Assembly: GCF_041270065.1 (NCBI RefSeq)
Contig: NZ_CP065958.1
Coordinates: 930,001 to 994,000, forward strand
Source of the DNA: Streptomyces fradiae
GTDB taxonomy: Bacteria; Actinomycetota; Actinomycetes; Streptomycetales; Streptomycetaceae
DNA: 64,000 bases
Reading direction: 5' to 3'
Shown here: piece after piece, positions 17,149-26,482 of the stretch
Numbering within the stretch: position 1 is the stretch's first letter
Layout: each line of letters begins with the position of its first letter
The notes under the pieces: model-generated
The model's input: only the letters and a program-made list of their open reading frames with translations
Databases searched by the model: none
What the model was told of the DNA's origin: nothing
Made by a program: the position numbers and the translations under genes

Positions 17149-18726
17149 TTACGGCTTCGGCGTGGCGTGCGGCTCGCACGTCACGTCGCGGCTGTCGACC
17201 TTGCCGGTCAGCAGGTACGTCTCGACCCGCGGGTTGATGCAGGCGTTCACCAGGTTGGTGACGCCGTGCGAGCCGGCGTTCTTCTCGGTGATGAGGCGCG
17301 AGCCCTTGAAGCGCTTGTGCAGCTCGACGGCGCCGGCGTACGGGGTGGCGGCGTCACGCTCGGACTGGACGATGAGCACCGGCGGCAGGCCCTTGCCCGT
17401 CTTCACCTCGGTCGGCCGCTGGCGCGGCGCGGACCAGGTGGCGCAGGGCAGGTTCATCCAGGCGTTGGCCCAGGTCATGAACGGGTACTGCTCGTGCAGG
17501 CGGGAGTTGTCCCGGTCCCACTTCTTCCAGCTGGTCGGCCAGGGCGCGTCGGCGCACTCGACGGCCGTGTAGACCGCGTTGCCGTTCTCCGAGGAGATGT
17601 TGCCCGCGGTGTCGGTGGGGTCCGAGGCGGCCGAGTCGATCAGCGGCTGCGGGTCGCCCGCGGCGTAGGCGCTCCAGGCCTCCGCGACCGGGACCCACAT
17701 GGAGTCGTAGTACGGGGCGTTCTGGAAGAAGCCGATGAGCTCGGCCGGGCCGACCTTGCCGCCGAGCGGCTCCTTCTTGGCGGCGGCGCGCAGGGTCACC
17801 CACTGCTGCTGCACCTCGGCGTAGGTCTTGCCGAGGTGGAAGGCGTCGTCGTGCTGGGCGACCCAGGTCATCCAGTCCTTGAGGCGGCCCTCGAAGGCGA
17901 TGTCCTGGTTCAGGTTGGCCCCGTACCAGATCTCCTTCTTCGACGGGTCCACCACGCTGTCCACGATCATGCGGCGCACGTGGTCCGGGTACAGGGTGCC
18001 GTAGACGGCGCCGAGGTAGGTGCCGTAGGAGACGCCGATGAAGTTGAGCTTCTTCTCGCCGAGCGCGGCGCGGATGACGTCCAGGTCACGGGCGGTGTTC
18101 CGGGTCGTCATGTAGGGCAGCATGTCGCCGCTCTTCTCGGCGCAGCCCTTGGCGTACTCGGCGGCCAGCTTGCGCTGGGCGAGCTTGTCGGCCTCGCTGT
18201 CCGGGACCGGGTCGGCCTTGGGGCCCTTGACGAACTCGGCCGGGTCGACGCAGGAGATGGGCGCCGAGTGGCCGACGCCGCGCGGGTCGAAGCCGACGAA
18301 GTCGTAGGCCTTGGCGGTGTTCACCCAGAGCGGGGCCTTGGTCGTGACCCGGCGCGGGAAGCGCAGTCCGGAGCCGCCGGGGCCGCCCGGGTTGTAGAGC
18401 AGGGCGCCCTGCTTCTCCTGGGGCGTGCCGGTGGCGCGGGTGCGGTCGACGGCGAGCTTGATCTGCTTGCCGTTGGGCTTGGTGTAGTCGACCGGGACGG
18501 TGACCCAGCCGCACTGGATGGGCTTCTCCAGGCCCCAGTCGGCGGGGCAGTCCTGCCAGTCGATGCCGGCCTTCGCCGCGCGGGCGGCGGCCACGGCAGC
18601 GCCGCGGGCCTCGTCGTCGCCGCCGTGGCGGCTCTGCGCGCTGGCCGCCGGAGCGGCGAGCGCGGTCGCCATCAGCGTGCCCGCTATGAGAGTGCCGGCC
18701 GAGCCGAGCACTGCACTACGTCGCAA
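17149..18726 (-). CDS. Secreted alpha/beta hydrolase (S33, SlpD/SlpE-type tripeptidyl aminopeptidase)
   Basis: 525-aa exported peptidase. A signal peptide (GTLIAGTLMATALAAPAASA) precedes a mature domain with oxyanion-hole segment LLYNPGGPGGSG, nucleophile elbow GVSYGT, catalytic Asp in QSERDAATPY and His in NAGSHGV. This is the architecture of Streptomyces mycelium-associated Slp proteinases/tripeptidyl aminopeptidases that process exported proteins. The start is a TTG at 18726, chosen because GGGGGAGGAA lies just upstream; longer in-frame extensions would run into the ureD region without a signal peptide. The 179-bp upstream gap contains its promoter region. Confidence 0.9.
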   Translation of the reverse strand: MRRSAVLGSAGTLIAGTLMATALAAPAASAQSRHGGDDEARGAAVAAARAAKAGIDWQDCPADWGLEKPIQCGWVTVPVDYTKPNGKQIKLAVDRTRATGTPQEKQGALLYNPGGPGGSGLRFPRRVTTKAPLWVNTAKAYDFVGFDPRGVGHSAPISCVDPAEFVKGPKADPVPDSEADKLAQRKLAAEYAKGCAEKSGDMLPYMTTRNTARDLDVIRAALGEKKLNFIGVSYGTYLGAVYGTLYPDHVRRMIVDSVVDPSKKEIWYGANLNQDIAFEGRLKDWMTWVAQHDDAFHLGKTYAEVQQQWVTLRAAAKKEPLGGKVGPAELIGFFQNAPYYDSMWVPVAEAWSAYAAGDPQPLIDSAASDPTDTAGNISSENGNAVYTAVECADAPWPTSWKKWDRDNSRLHEQYPFMTWANAWMNLPCATWSAPRQRPTEVKTGKGLPPVLIVQSERDAATPYAGAVELHKRFKGSRLITEKNAGSHGVTNLVNACINPRVETYLLTGKVDSRDVTCEPHATPKP

Positions 18727-18905
18727 GTGGTTCCTCCCCCTCAATAGGCGCCGCCCCCTTGACAGCGCCGTGTGGGTCGTCCGGGGGATCCTCGCGTCAA
18801 CGGGGCCTCGGGTTAAAGGGCGTACACGTGTTCTTTGCCGAACCGATAAGCGGTGACCGGTGTCCCGCTCAGAGGTGAACCCCCGAACTGGGTTCGCAAT
18901 CTGGC

Positions 18906-19675
18906 TCAGAACGGGACGAGTACGCGCAGAGCCTCGTCGAGGACCCGGCGCAGGGCCAGGGCGTCCGGGGCGACGGCGGTGACGAGCGCGGCGGGGCCGG
19001 CCAGCGGGGCGAGCACCGCGTGCTCGCCGAGCAGCCGGGTGCCGACCGGCTTGTCGGCGAACTCCGGGTCGACGACGAGGAGTTGTCCGGTGGCGCGGTG
19101 TCCGGCGAGGACGGCGGGGCCGTCCCAGCCGGCCGGGGCGCCGGGCCCGCAGCCGAGTTCCTGGTCGAACAGCGGGCGTCCGGCGCGCCGGACGGAGAGC
19201 CGGGTCGCGAGGGTGCCGGGTTCCTCCTGGTGCCGGCCGAGGATCTGTTCCTCGCGGAGGATGAGCCGGGCGGTGGGGTCGAGGTCGACCGTGGTGCGCA
19301 TCCGCAGCACGGAGCCGGTGGCGCACACCAACTGTTCGGGCAGCCAGCGCAGTTCGGCACCGGCGCCGACGGTGAGCCCGATCTCGTACGAGGCGGGGGC
19401 GCCGGTCCGGCCGGGCAGGGCGACGGTCGCGGCGGCGGAGTCGACGAGCAGCCGCGCCCCGTCCCGTACCTCCGCGTCCAGGCGGAGCCGGTCGCCGCCC
19501 AGCGGGGCGCTCATCGCGCCGACGACGGTGACCCGGGTGTACGGGCCGGACGGGCCGTGCGGGCCGGTGGCGCGGGTGCGGCGGAGGGCGAGCGGTCCGT
19601 CGCTCTCCAGGACGGGCAGGGAGCCGTCGGCGGCGGCGGCGATCCGCGCGCTCGCGGTCAGGGCCGTACGGTCGT

Positions 19676-19679
<4 letters not shown>
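18906..19679 (-). CDS. ureD: Urease accessory protein UreD
   Basis: 257-aa member of the UreD/UreH scaffold family that, with UreF and UreG, loads nickel into apo-urease. Recognisable segments are [20 protein letters not shown] near the N-terminus, [13 protein letters not shown] and the conserved [23 protein letters not shown] region. It is shorter in conserved motifs than proteobacterial UreD, as is usual in actinobacteria. The GTG start at 19679 overlaps the ureG stop (GTGA), indicating translational coupling; an in-frame GTG at 19688 is possible. It is the last gene of the operon. Confidence 0.88.
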
Positions 19680-20353
<674 letters not shown>

Positions 20354-20373
20354 GGTGGTGGACTCCGGGGTTC

Positions 20374-21048
20374 TCAGGAGGCGAAGAGGCGGACGGGCCA
20401 GGCCGCGTGCTGTTCGGCGGTGAGGTCGAGCAGCGGTGCGGACGCGGCGGGCAGCGCGTCCGGGCCTTCGGTGAGTGCGAGGTGGGCGGCCTGGGCGGCG
20501 CGGGCCGCCACCCGGTCGAGCTCCGGGGCGAGCCGGGCGAGCACGGCGGTGGCCTGGAAGGGGTCGAGGCCGAGCAGCCGCACCACCGCGGTCGCGGGGC
20601 CGCCGACCGTCTCGTACGCGACGCAGTGCGCGGCGTCCTCGGGGCCGAGCCCGGCGGCCCGCGCGGTGGTGCCGAGGACGATCGGCTGGTGGGCGCCGCG
20701 CGGGAACGCGGCGGCCAGGCCGTCGAGTTCGGGTCCGGGCCAGGCGGCGAGGGCGGCCCGCATCAGCTGCCGCCCGAGCCGCCGGCTCGCGGCGCGCAGG
20801 GCGGGCGACGGGGTGCGGGCGTCGGCGGCCTCGTCGAGGGCGTACGGTTCGGCGCCGAGGGCCGCGGCGGCGGCGAGGGCGGCCGTGGTGAGGCCGGTGG
20901 TGTGCAGCCGGCCGCGGCAGAAGGCTTCGAACCCGGCGGCATCGCGGATGCGGCCGGCCTTGACGGCGGCCTCGGCGCCGCCGGAGTGCGCGTGCCCGCC
21001 GGCGGGGAACCGCCCGTCGGCGAGCACGAGGAGAGCCGAGCGCGTCAT
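20374..21048 (-). CDS. ureF: Urease accessory protein UreF
   Basis: 224-aa all-helical protein that binds UreD and gates UreG. The N-terminal [23 protein letters not shown] is the conserved UreF signature (here quoted in two parts: [19 protein letters not shown]). The ATG at 21048 overlaps the ureC stop by one base (TGATG), indicating coupled translation. Neighbours and size (family about 220-230 aa) agree. Confidence 0.94.
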   Translation of the reverse strand: MTRSALLVLADGRFPAGGHAHSGGAEAAVKAGRIRDAAGFEAFCRGRLHTTGLTTAALAAAAALGAEPYALDEAADARTPSPALRAASRRLGRQLMRAALAAWPGPELDGLAAAFPRGAHQPIVLGTTARAAGLGPEDAAHCVAYETVGGPATAVVRLLGLDPFQATAVLARLAPELDRVAARAAQAAHLALTEGPDALPAASAPLLDLTAEQHAAWPVRLFAS

Positions 21049-22769
21049 CAGAAGAGGAAGTAACGCTGGGCCATGGGGAGTTCGGCGGCGGGTGCCGGTT
21101 CGACCGGTTCGCCGTCGATGGTCACCGTGAAGGTGTCGGCGTCGACCTCGACCCGGGGCAGGGCGTCGTTCTCGCGCATGTCGGCCTTGGTGGTCCGGCG
21201 GGTGGAGCGGATCGGGGTGAACTCCTTGTGCAGAGCGAGCTTCTGCGGCAGGTCGTCCTCGATCGCCGCCTCGGCGACGAAGTTGACGGAGCCCGCGGCG
21301 GCCGCCCTGCCGAGGGCGCCGAACATGGGCCGGGGCAGCACGGGTTGGGGGGTGGGGATGGAGGCGTTGGCGTCGCCCATCTGCGCGTACGCGATCTGGC
21401 CGCCCTTGAGGACGACGAGCGGCTTGACGCCGAAGAAGGCGGGCTCCCACAGCACCAGGTCGGCGAGCTTGCCGGGTTCGACAGAGCCGATGAGGTGGCC
21501 CATGCCCTGGGCGACGGCCGGGTTGATCGTGTACTTGGCGACATAGCGGCGGGCCCGGTGGTTGTCGGCGGCGCCGTCGCCGGGCAACGCGCCGCGCCGC
21601 TTCTTCATGACGTGGGCGGTCTGCCAGGTCCGCATGATCACCTCGCCGATCCGGCCCATGGCCTGGGAGTCGGAGGAGATGATCGAGATCGCGCCCAGGT
21701 CGTGCAGGATGTCCTCGGCGGCGATGGTCGAGGGCCGGATCCGGGACTCGGCGAAGGCCAGGTCCTCGGGGACGGCCGGGTTGAGGTGGTGACAGACCAT
21801 CAGCATGTCGAGGTGTTCCTCGATGGTGTTGACGGTGTGCGGCCGGGTGGGGTTGGTCGAGCTGGGCAGCACGTGCGGCTCGGAGACCACGGTGATGATG
21901 TCGGGCGCGTGTCCGCCGCCCGCGCCCTCGGTGTGGTACGCGTGGATGGTGCGGCCGGCGATGGCGGCGAGGGTGTCGCCGACGAAGCCGGCCTCGTTCA
22001 AGGTGTCGGTGTGGATGGCGAGTTGGGCGCCGGTCTCGTCGCAGACGCTCAGACAGGCGTCGATGACGGCCGGGGTGGCGCCCCAGTCCTCGTGGATCTT
22101 GAACCCGAGGGCGCCGCCGCGCAGTTGGGAGTGCATGGCCTCCCGGGACATGGTGTTGCCCTTGCCGAGCAGGCCGATGTTGACCGGGAAGGTGTCCAGG
22201 GCCTCGAACATCCGGGCCGTGTGCCAGGGTCCGGGGGTGACGGTGGTGGCCTTGGTGCCCTCGGCGGGTCCGGTGCCGCCGCCGACGAGGGTGGTCACGC
22301 CGGTGGCGAGGGCCTGGTCGACGACGGTCGGCGAGATGAAGTGGACATGGGTGTCGACGGCTCCGGCGGTGACGATCCGGCCGTTGCCGACGATCACCTC
22401 GGTCTCGGGGCCGATGACGAGCTCCGGGTGCACCCCGTCCATGGTGTCGGGGTTGCCGGCCTTGCCGAGGGCGGTGATGCGGCCGTCGCGGATGCCGATG
22501 TCGGCCTTGACGACGCCCCAGTGGTCGATGACGACGGCGCCGGTGATCACGGTGTCGGGGGCGCCCTCGGCCCGGGTGGTCCGGGACTGGCCCATGGACT
22601 CGCGGATGACCTTGCCGCCGCCGAAGACGGCTTCCTCGCCGGCCCGGCCGGGACCGCCGGAGCGGTCCTCCTCGATCTCGACGAGCAGGTCGGTGTCGGC
22701 GAGCCGGATCCGGTCGCCGGTGGTGGGTCCGAACAGGTCGGCGTACGCGGCGCGGTGCAGCTCAGGCAC
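21048..22769 (-). CDS. ureC: Urease subunit alpha (catalytic)
   Basis: 573-aa catalytic subunit hydrolysing urea to ammonia and carbamate. Nickel ligands and catalytic residues are recognisable: HVHFISP (first His pair), the carbamylated Lys in GFKIHEDWG, the His pair in [17 protein letters not shown], and the flap His in MVCHHLNP. The GTG at 22769 is taken as start because it is preceded by GGGAGGCGACC; a 10-residue upstream extension exists without such a site. It overlaps ureB by 8 bp. Length matches the family (about 570 aa). Confidence 0.98.
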   Translation of the reverse strand: MPELHRAAYADLFGPTTGDRIRLADTDLLVEIEEDRSGGPGRAGEEAVFGGGKVIRESMGQSRTTRAEGAPDTVITGAVVIDHWGVVKADIGIRDGRITALGKAGNPDTMDGVHPELVIGPETEVIVGNGRIVTAGAVDTHVHFISPTVVDQALATGVTTLVGGGTGPAEGTKATTVTPGPWHTARMFEALDTFPVNIGLLGKGNTMSREAMHSQLRGGALGFKIHEDWGATPAVIDACLSVCDETGAQLAIHTDTLNEAGFVGDTLAAIAGRTIHAYHTEGAGGGHAPDIITVVSEPHVLPSSTNPTRPHTVNTIEEHLDMLMVCHHLNPAVPEDLAFAESRIRPSTIAAEDILHDLGAISIISSDSQAMGRIGEVIMRTWQTAHVMKKRRGALPGDGAADNHRARRYVAKYTINPAVAQGMGHLIGSVEPGKLADLVLWEPAFFGVKPLVVLKGGQIAYAQMGDANASIPTPQPVLPRPMFGALGRAAAAGSVNFVAEAAIEDDLPQKLALHKEFTPIRSTRRTTKADMRENDALPRVEVDADTFTVTIDGEPVEPAPAAELPMAQRYFLF

Positions 22770-23121
22770 GGTCGCCTCCCTCGGTCTCGGCGTCGTCAAG
22801 GGGTCCGACGGTCTCGTCCAGCTGTCCGGCGGTCTCGCCGCGCAGTCCGGGCACGATCCGGCGGCCGGCCACCGGCACCAGCTCGACCTCTACGGGGATG
22901 CCCGGCTCGAAGCGGACGGCGGTGCCCGCGGCGATGTTCAGGCGCAGTCCGCGGGCGGCGGCGCGGTCGAAGTCGAGGCCGGGGTTGGCCTCGGCGAAGT
23001 GGTAGTGGGAGCCGACCTGGACGGGCCGGTCGGCGGCGTTGAGGACGGTGAGGCGGGTGACGGGGCGGCCCTCGTTGAGGGTCACCGGCCCGTCCCCGTA
23101 GAGGATCTCGCCGGGGATCAC
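22762..23121 (-). CDS. ureB: Urease subunit beta
   Basis: 119-aa structural subunit. It begins [18 protein letters not shown] and contains the family signature [18 protein letters not shown], where the His contacts the active-site region. A short acidic C-terminal tail extends past the conserved core. It lies 17 bp after ureA and overlaps ureC. Confidence 0.97.
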   Translation of the reverse strand: MIPGEILYGDGPVTLNEGRPVTRLTVLNAADRPVQVGSHYHFAEANPGLDFDRAAARGLRLNIAAGTAVRFEPGIPVEVELVPVAGRRIVPGLRGETAGQLDETVGPLDDAETEGGDRA

Positions 23122-23138
23122 GGTGTGCGTCCGCCCCT

Positions 23139-23441
23139 TCAGACGATGGGGTCGTGGACGGTGACGAGCTTGGTCCCGTCCGGGAAGGTGGCCTCGATCT
23201 GGACATCGTGGATCATCTCGGGGATGCCGTCCATGACCTCGTCGCGGGTGAGCACCTTGCGGCCGGAGGCCATGAGCTCGGCGACGGTCCGGCCGTCGCG
23301 GGCGCCTTCGAGGACGTGCGAGGTGATGAGGGCGACGGCCTCGGGGTGGTTGAGCCGCACGCCGCGCGCCCGGCGCTTCTCGGCCACGTCGGCCGCGACA
23401 TGGATGAGCAGACGTTCCTGCTCATGGGGGCTGAGTTGCAC
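23139..23441 (-). CDS. ureA: Urease subunit gamma
   Basis: 100-aa first gene of the urease operon, with the standard sequence [20 protein letters not shown] and the C-terminal [20 protein letters not shown]. Order ureA-ureB-ureC-ureF-ureG-ureD is the common actinobacterial arrangement with separate gamma and beta genes. Its upstream region (23442-23618) should carry the operon promoter; a GlnR-box-like element is present there. Confidence 0.97.
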   Translation of the reverse strand: MQLSPHEQERLLIHVAADVAEKRRARGVRLNHPEAVALITSHVLEGARDGRTVAELMASGRKVLTRDEVMDGIPEMIHDVQIEATFPDGTKLVTVHDPIV

Positions 23442-23567
23442 GCTTCCACCTCACTGTCGTCACCGGGCTCGATGCCCCGGACAGCAGCGGACCCTACCGA
23501 GCTTCAACACTCTGTTGACCTGCGGAGACGGTTCGCCGCGCCAGAGATTGCACGTTAGGGCGGAAGT

Positions 23568-23583
23568 TTTTCCGGCTCGTTAA
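23568..23583 (-). promoter_or_regulatory. Candidate GlnR-type half-box pair upstream of ureA
   Basis: On the minus strand the sequence reads TTAAC, six bases, GAAAA, matching the invariant positions of the actinobacterial GlnR pattern (gTnAc-n6-GaAAc) about 127 bp upstream of ureA. Urease is a known GlnR-regulated function in streptomycetes. Only one box pair is convincing, so this is tentative. Confidence 0.35.
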
Positions 23584-23618
23584 CTGACGCTTTGCGCGGT
23601 CATTAAACGAGCGCTTGT

Positions 23619-23912
23619 TCAGGACCGGGACGCGCCCGGGTCCTGATGGTGGGCGGCGATGCCGAACCTGCGCTGTTCGCCCGCGGCGGACGCCGAGCCG
23701 CCGATCCGCGACACCGAGCTGATCACCGGCTCCTCGGCCGGCTCCCGCAGCGCCTCGAGTTTCTCCAGGTCGGCGGCGGAGACCAGGGCGACGAGCGGCT
23801 TGCCGTGGCGGGTGACGACCACCCGCTCGTCGCCGTACACGACGCGGTTGATCAGGTCCGCGAGCTCGGCGCGCGCTTGCGTCACCGGAATCTCGTAAGT
23901 CATGCTCCTCAT
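23619..23912 (-). CDS. Phd/YefM-family antitoxin, no toxin partner visible
   Basis: 97-aa protein with the Phd/YefM antitoxin fold: [47 protein letters not shown] (read in pieces) has the N-terminal DNA-binding strand-helix pattern and the conserved HGKPLVALV. The C-terminal 35 residues, normally the toxin-neutralising part, are Ser/Ala/Gly-rich. No RelE, Doc or PIN gene follows; downstream is the urease operon region. It is divergent from the ClpP-like gene, 47 bp apart, with a palindrome between, so it probably autoregulates and may control the ClpP-like gene. An internal ATG at 23903 is an alternative start. Confidence 0.85.
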   Translation of the reverse strand: MRSMTYEIPVTQARAELADLINRVVYGDERVVVTRHGKPLVALVSAADLEKLEALREPAEEPVISSVSRIGGSASAAGEQRRFGIAAHHQDPGASRS

Positions 23913-23921
23913 CTTACGGCC

Positions 23922-23936
23922 TGTACGTCCTGTACA
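23922..23936. promoter_or_regulatory. Palindrome between phd-like and clpP-like genes
   Basis: TGTACGTCCTGTACA, a perfect 5-5-5 inverted repeat, sits in the 47-bp divergent gap, with a nearby flanking TTACAG. Phd/YefM proteins bind comparable short palindromes containing GTAC (typically TGTACA), so this is a good candidate operator for both genes. Confidence 0.65.
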
Positions 23937-23959
23937 TTTTTTACAGAAGGAGGAGTGCC

Positions 23960-24607
23960 ATGAACGGCATCGGCAGCACGCGGAGCACCATGCGGTACGT
24001 CCTTCCGGAGTTCACCGAGCGCACGAGCTCCGGGACCCGCACCCTCGACCCCTACTCCAAGCTGCTCCAGGAGCGGATCGTCCTCCTGGGCGCACCCGTC
24101 GACGAGACCTCGGCCAACGACGTCATCGCGCAGTTCCTGCACCTGGACTACGCCTCGCCCGGGCAGGTGATCAGCCTGTACATCAACTCCCCGGGCGGCT
24201 CGGTCAGCGCCATGACCTCGGTCTACGACACGATCCGCACGGTCTCCTGCGAGGTGGAGACCATCTGCCTCGGCCAGGCCGTCGGGCCGGCCGCGGTGCT
24301 GCTCGCGGCGGGTTCGCCCGGTCGCCGGCTCGCCCTGCCGGGCGCCCGGATCGTGCTGCAGCAGCCCTCGCTCGACGAGCCGTTGCAGGGACAGCCCAGC
24401 GATCTCGACGTCCAGGCACGGGAATTGCTGCGCCAGCGCGAGCTGATCGCCCGCCTGCTCGCGGACCACACCGGACAGGACCGGGAGCGGATCGACGCCG
24501 ACCTGGACCGCGTCACCGTGCTCGACGCGCCGGCGGCCCGCGCGTACGGCCTGGTGGACCACGTCGTTCGCAGCCGCCGGGCGTCCGCCGGCGCCGGGGA
24601 GGAGTGA
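23960..24607 (+). CDS. ClpP-like protein lacking the Ser-His-Asp triad (predicted pseudoprotease)
   Basis: 215-aa ClpP fold with clear similarity to Streptomyces ClpP paralogues: [17 protein letters not shown] near the N-terminus, the strand [20 protein letters not shown] (residues 71-90) and YGLVDHVV near the end. The catalytic Ser of GxAAS is Gly109 ([15 protein letters not shown]), the catalytic His of RIxIHQP is Gln134 (RIVLQQP), and the Asp of ERD is Val185 (DLDRVTVL). It should therefore assemble, perhaps with other ClpP subunits, without hydrolysing peptides. AAGGAGGAG precedes the ATG. A 101-aa gene follows after 7 bp. No Clp ATPase or popR-like regulator is nearby. Confidence 0.85.
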   Translation: MNGIGSTRSTMRYVLPEFTERTSSGTRTLDPYSKLLQERIVLLGAPVDETSANDVIAQFLHLDYASPGQVISLYINSPGGSVSAMTSVYDTIRTVSCEVETICLGQAVGPAAVLLAAGSPGRRLALPGARIVLQQPSLDEPLQGQPSDLDVQARELLRQRELIARLLADHTGQDRERIDADLDRVTVLDAPAARAYGLVDHVVRSRRASAGAGEE

Positions 24608-24614
24608 GGCCGTC

Positions 24615-24920
24615 GTGGTGCCGGAGCTTCCGCCGCTGCCCGCCCTGACGCGCGCCGAGGGCGAGTTCGTGGACGCGTACCTCGAAGTCATCGATCTCCT
24701 GGGGAGAATCAACCCATCCAGGACCTCGCATACCTATGGGGCGCTGCGCGCGGCCCAGGCCCTGGTCGGACGGGCGACGGCGCTCCGGGACGCACTGACG
24801 CTCATGCATCTGCGGGGCGAGAGCGAGGTGCACGCGGACACATTGGCGCGTGCGCTAAGGGTGTTGGACGGCGAGCGGCGCTCCGGTCGGGTCACCCTGC
24901 CCGGGGAGAGGGCGAGTTGA
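24615..24920 (+). CDS. Hypothetical helical protein downstream of the ClpP-like gene
   Basis: 101-aa protein from a GTG at 24615, 7 bp after the ClpP-like stop, so probably co-transcribed and coupled. It is predicted mostly alpha-helical (residues 13-32 and 43-90) with a Pro-rich N-terminus PELPPLPAL. No known domain is recognised. Given the spacing it may be a partner or adaptor of the ClpP-like protein; that is inference. Confidence 0.7.
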   Translation: MVPELPPLPALTRAEGEFVDAYLEVIDLLGRINPSRTSHTYGALRAAQALVGRATALRDALTLMHLRGESEVHADTLARALRVLDGERRSGRVTLPGERAS

Positions 24921-25243
24921 CACCGGCGCGTGTCGTGTCGAGGTCCACACGGGGCACGTGGACCGCAGAATCGCTCCCCCGTTCGGCGTAGTCGACGAAT
25001 CGACATGGAGCTCAGGTGAGTTGCGCAACAGGTGTACGCATCTGGCGGAATCAGTCGTTCCGATGCTGGTGAACGACTCATGGGCCAAACCTCTGACGAT
25101 CGCGAAACCTGACTGTCCACCCGAATGGATCAGTCGTGAGGAGCCTCACATATCGCCGTTTCAGCTCGGATTTCGCCCTGGGTGTGGGTCAAGATCCCTG
25201 TCGACGACAAGCCCCCGCCACCCACGGCGGGGCGGTCCGGGCG
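24921..25243. other. Intergenic stretch upstream of the riboswitch
   Basis: About 320 bp without a supportable gene. It contains a perfect 7-bp inverted repeat AGTCGTT (25053-25059) / AACGACT (25072-25078) and a direct repeat of ATCAGTCGT (near 25050 and 25129), which may be regulatory sites for the promoter of the riboswitch-hydrolase transcript. Confidence 0.5.
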
Positions 25244-25420
25244 GACGCCGAGTCCTGCCGCCGTCCCGGACGTCTGGTCGACAGGAGTGGACCGGCAGGA
25301 GTGGAGGACCCGAGCAACACGGGCCGCCCGAGCAGTACGGGCGTCCCTCGGGGTGAAGCCGCAGCCGCGGCCGGGCATCTTCGCCAGCCCGAACCCGACA
25401 GGTCATCCTTCGCAGGCGGC
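25244..25420 (+). promoter_or_regulatory. c-di-AMP riboswitch (ydaO-yuaA leader)
   Basis: The segment matches the ydaO-class aptamer core in order and spacing: GGACCC (25306-25311) with following AGCAACACGGG, GGGGTGAAGCC (25350-25360), GCCCGAACCCGACAG (25387-25401), and the closing ATCCTTCGCAGGCG. The same elements are found in the B. subtilis ydaO leader (GGGGGACCCA, GGGGUGAAUCC, GCCCGAAUCCGUCAG, ACCUCGUAAGCG). It ends 16 nt before the start codon of an NlpC/P60 cell-wall hydrolase, the class of gene this riboswitch controls in actinobacteria. It should sense c-di-AMP and repress or derepress hydrolase synthesis. The outer edges are approximate. Confidence 0.85.
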
Positions 25421-25429
25421 TGACGAAGG
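25407..25429 (+). promoter_or_regulatory. Hairpin pairing the riboswitch 3' strand with the Shine-Dalgarno region
   Basis: CCTTCG (25407-25412, inside the conserved aptamer 3' strand) is exactly complementary to CGAAGG (25424-25429), which includes the only purine-rich ribosome binding site before ATG 25437. The two structures are mutually exclusive, suggesting translational control. Confidence 0.6.
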
Positions 25430-25436
25430 GTTGCGC

Positions 25437-25913
25437 ATGACTGCGCAGATGCATGTCCCGTCCCTGCTGTCCCGGGCCGGAGCCGTCTCGGCTCTCACCC
25501 TCGCCGCCGTCGGCGGCACGCTGCTCGCACCGGGAGCGGCGCCCGAGGCCCAGGCGGCGACCTCCTACGCGAGCAAGGCGCTGAACGTCGCCGCCTCCAA
25601 GAAGGGGTCCCCCTACAAGTACGGCGCCAGCGGCCCGAGCCGCTTCGACTGCTCGGGCCTCACGCTCTACTCGTACAAGAAGGCGGGCAGGACGCTGCCG
25701 CGCACCGCGCAGCAGCAGTACAACAAGACCCGGCACATCTCCTCGGGCAGCCGGCAGGTGGGCGACCTGGTGTTCTTCCACTCCGGCGGAAGCGTGTACC
25801 ACGTCGGGATCTACGCGGGTAACAACAAGATCTGGCACTCGCCCAAGACCGGGTCCTGGGTGAAGCTCGACAAGATCTGGAGCTCGAAGGTCTACTACGG
25901 CCGGGTGAGGTGA
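25437..25913 (+). CDS. Secreted NlpC/P60 peptidoglycan endopeptidase
   Basis: 158-aa exported enzyme cleaving peptide stems of peptidoglycan. A signal peptide (about residues 1-41, ending AQA) precedes a single NlpC/P60 domain with catalytic Cys72 in RFDCSGL, His122 in VYHVGIY and His134 in IWHSP as the third residue. There is no LysM or other binding domain, so this is a compact one-domain hydrolase. It is controlled by the c-di-AMP riboswitch immediately upstream, linking cell-wall turnover to osmotic or developmental c-di-AMP levels. It converges with an anti-sigma-type ATPase gene. Confidence 0.95.
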   Translation: MTAQMHVPSLLSRAGAVSALTLAAVGGTLLAPGAAPEAQAATSYASKALNVAASKKGSPYKYGASGPSRFDCSGLTLYSYKKAGRTLPRTAQQQYNKTRHISSGSRQVGDLVFFHSGGSVYHVGIYAGNNKIWHSPKTGSWVKLDKIWSSKVYYGRVR

Positions 25914-25932
25914 CCCGCCCGGAGCCGAGGGC

Positions 25933-25956
25933 GGACCGCCGGGCGGACCGCCGGGC
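25933..25956. repeat. Two tandem 12-bp repeats at a convergent junction
   Basis: GGACCGCCGGGC occurs twice in direct succession (25933-25944, 25945-25956) just before the stop of the convergent ATPase gene; the unit can fold back on itself and may aid termination. Confidence 0.6.
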
Positions 25957-25958
25957 GG

Positions 25959-26393
25959 TCAGGCCTGGGTCAGCGCCGCCGTCCACGGCAGATTGATCCA
26001 CACCGTCTTGCCGCCCTCCGCCGTCGGGGTCACCGAGAGCCGGCCGCCCGCCTCCTTCGTCAGGGAGCGGATGATCACCATTCCCCGCCCGTTGTCCTGC
26101 TGCACGGCCGCCGGAAGGCGCTGCGGCCAGCGGGGATGGCTGTCGGTGACCCCGATGTGCAGCTGCTCGTCCCGCTCCAGACGCACGTCGACGGTGAAGG
26201 TGGGCGACTGGCCGAAGGTGTGCAGGACCGCGTTGGTCGCCAGCTCCGAGACGATCAGCCGGACCGCGTCCGCCGTCTCGGTCGCGCTGTCGAGCCCCCA
26301 GGAGGTGAGCACCTCCGCGACGTACCGCCGCGCGGTGGAGACCGAGGCGGGGTCGCTCGGCAGCGTGACGGTTGCTTCCTGCTGGTCTGCCAT
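25959..26393 (-). CDS. ATP-binding protein, anti-sigma/serine-kinase type (HATPase_c_2)
   Basis: 144-aa soluble GHKL ATPase-like protein of the RsbW/SpoIIAB group, abundant in Streptomyces. The N box is SELATNAVLHT, the G1 box VTDSHP and the G2 box DNGRGMVII. Such proteins phosphorylate anti-anti-sigma factors or bind sigma factors, but no partner is adjacent, so its target is unknown. An AT-rich palindrome lies about 90 bp upstream of its start. Confidence 0.9.
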   Translation of the reverse strand: MADQQEATVTLPSDPASVSTARRYVAEVLTSWGLDSATETADAVRLIVSELATNAVLHTFGQSPTFTVDVRLERDEQLHIGVTDSHPRWPQRLPAAVQQDNGRGMVIIRSLTKEAGGRLSVTPTAEGGKTVWINLPWTAALTQA

Positions 26394-26482
26394 GCGACGC
26401 CGTCCTTCTCCCGCCGGGCCACGCCCGGAATGCTCTGCGCGTCAGCCTGCCATCGAAGTCACCGCGCCGTGCGTCGATCCAC

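Noticed and set aside
18727..19326. Long N-terminal extension of the S33 peptidase
   Set aside because: It overlaps ureD and would bury the signal peptide; a ribosome binding site and TTG at 18726 fit better.
24241..24360. Active-site Ser of the ClpP-like protein being merely shifted (for example Ser119)
   Set aside because: Ser119 lies in the loop GSPGRR after the conserved LLAAG strand, not at the nucleophile elbow, and the His and Asp positions are also changed.
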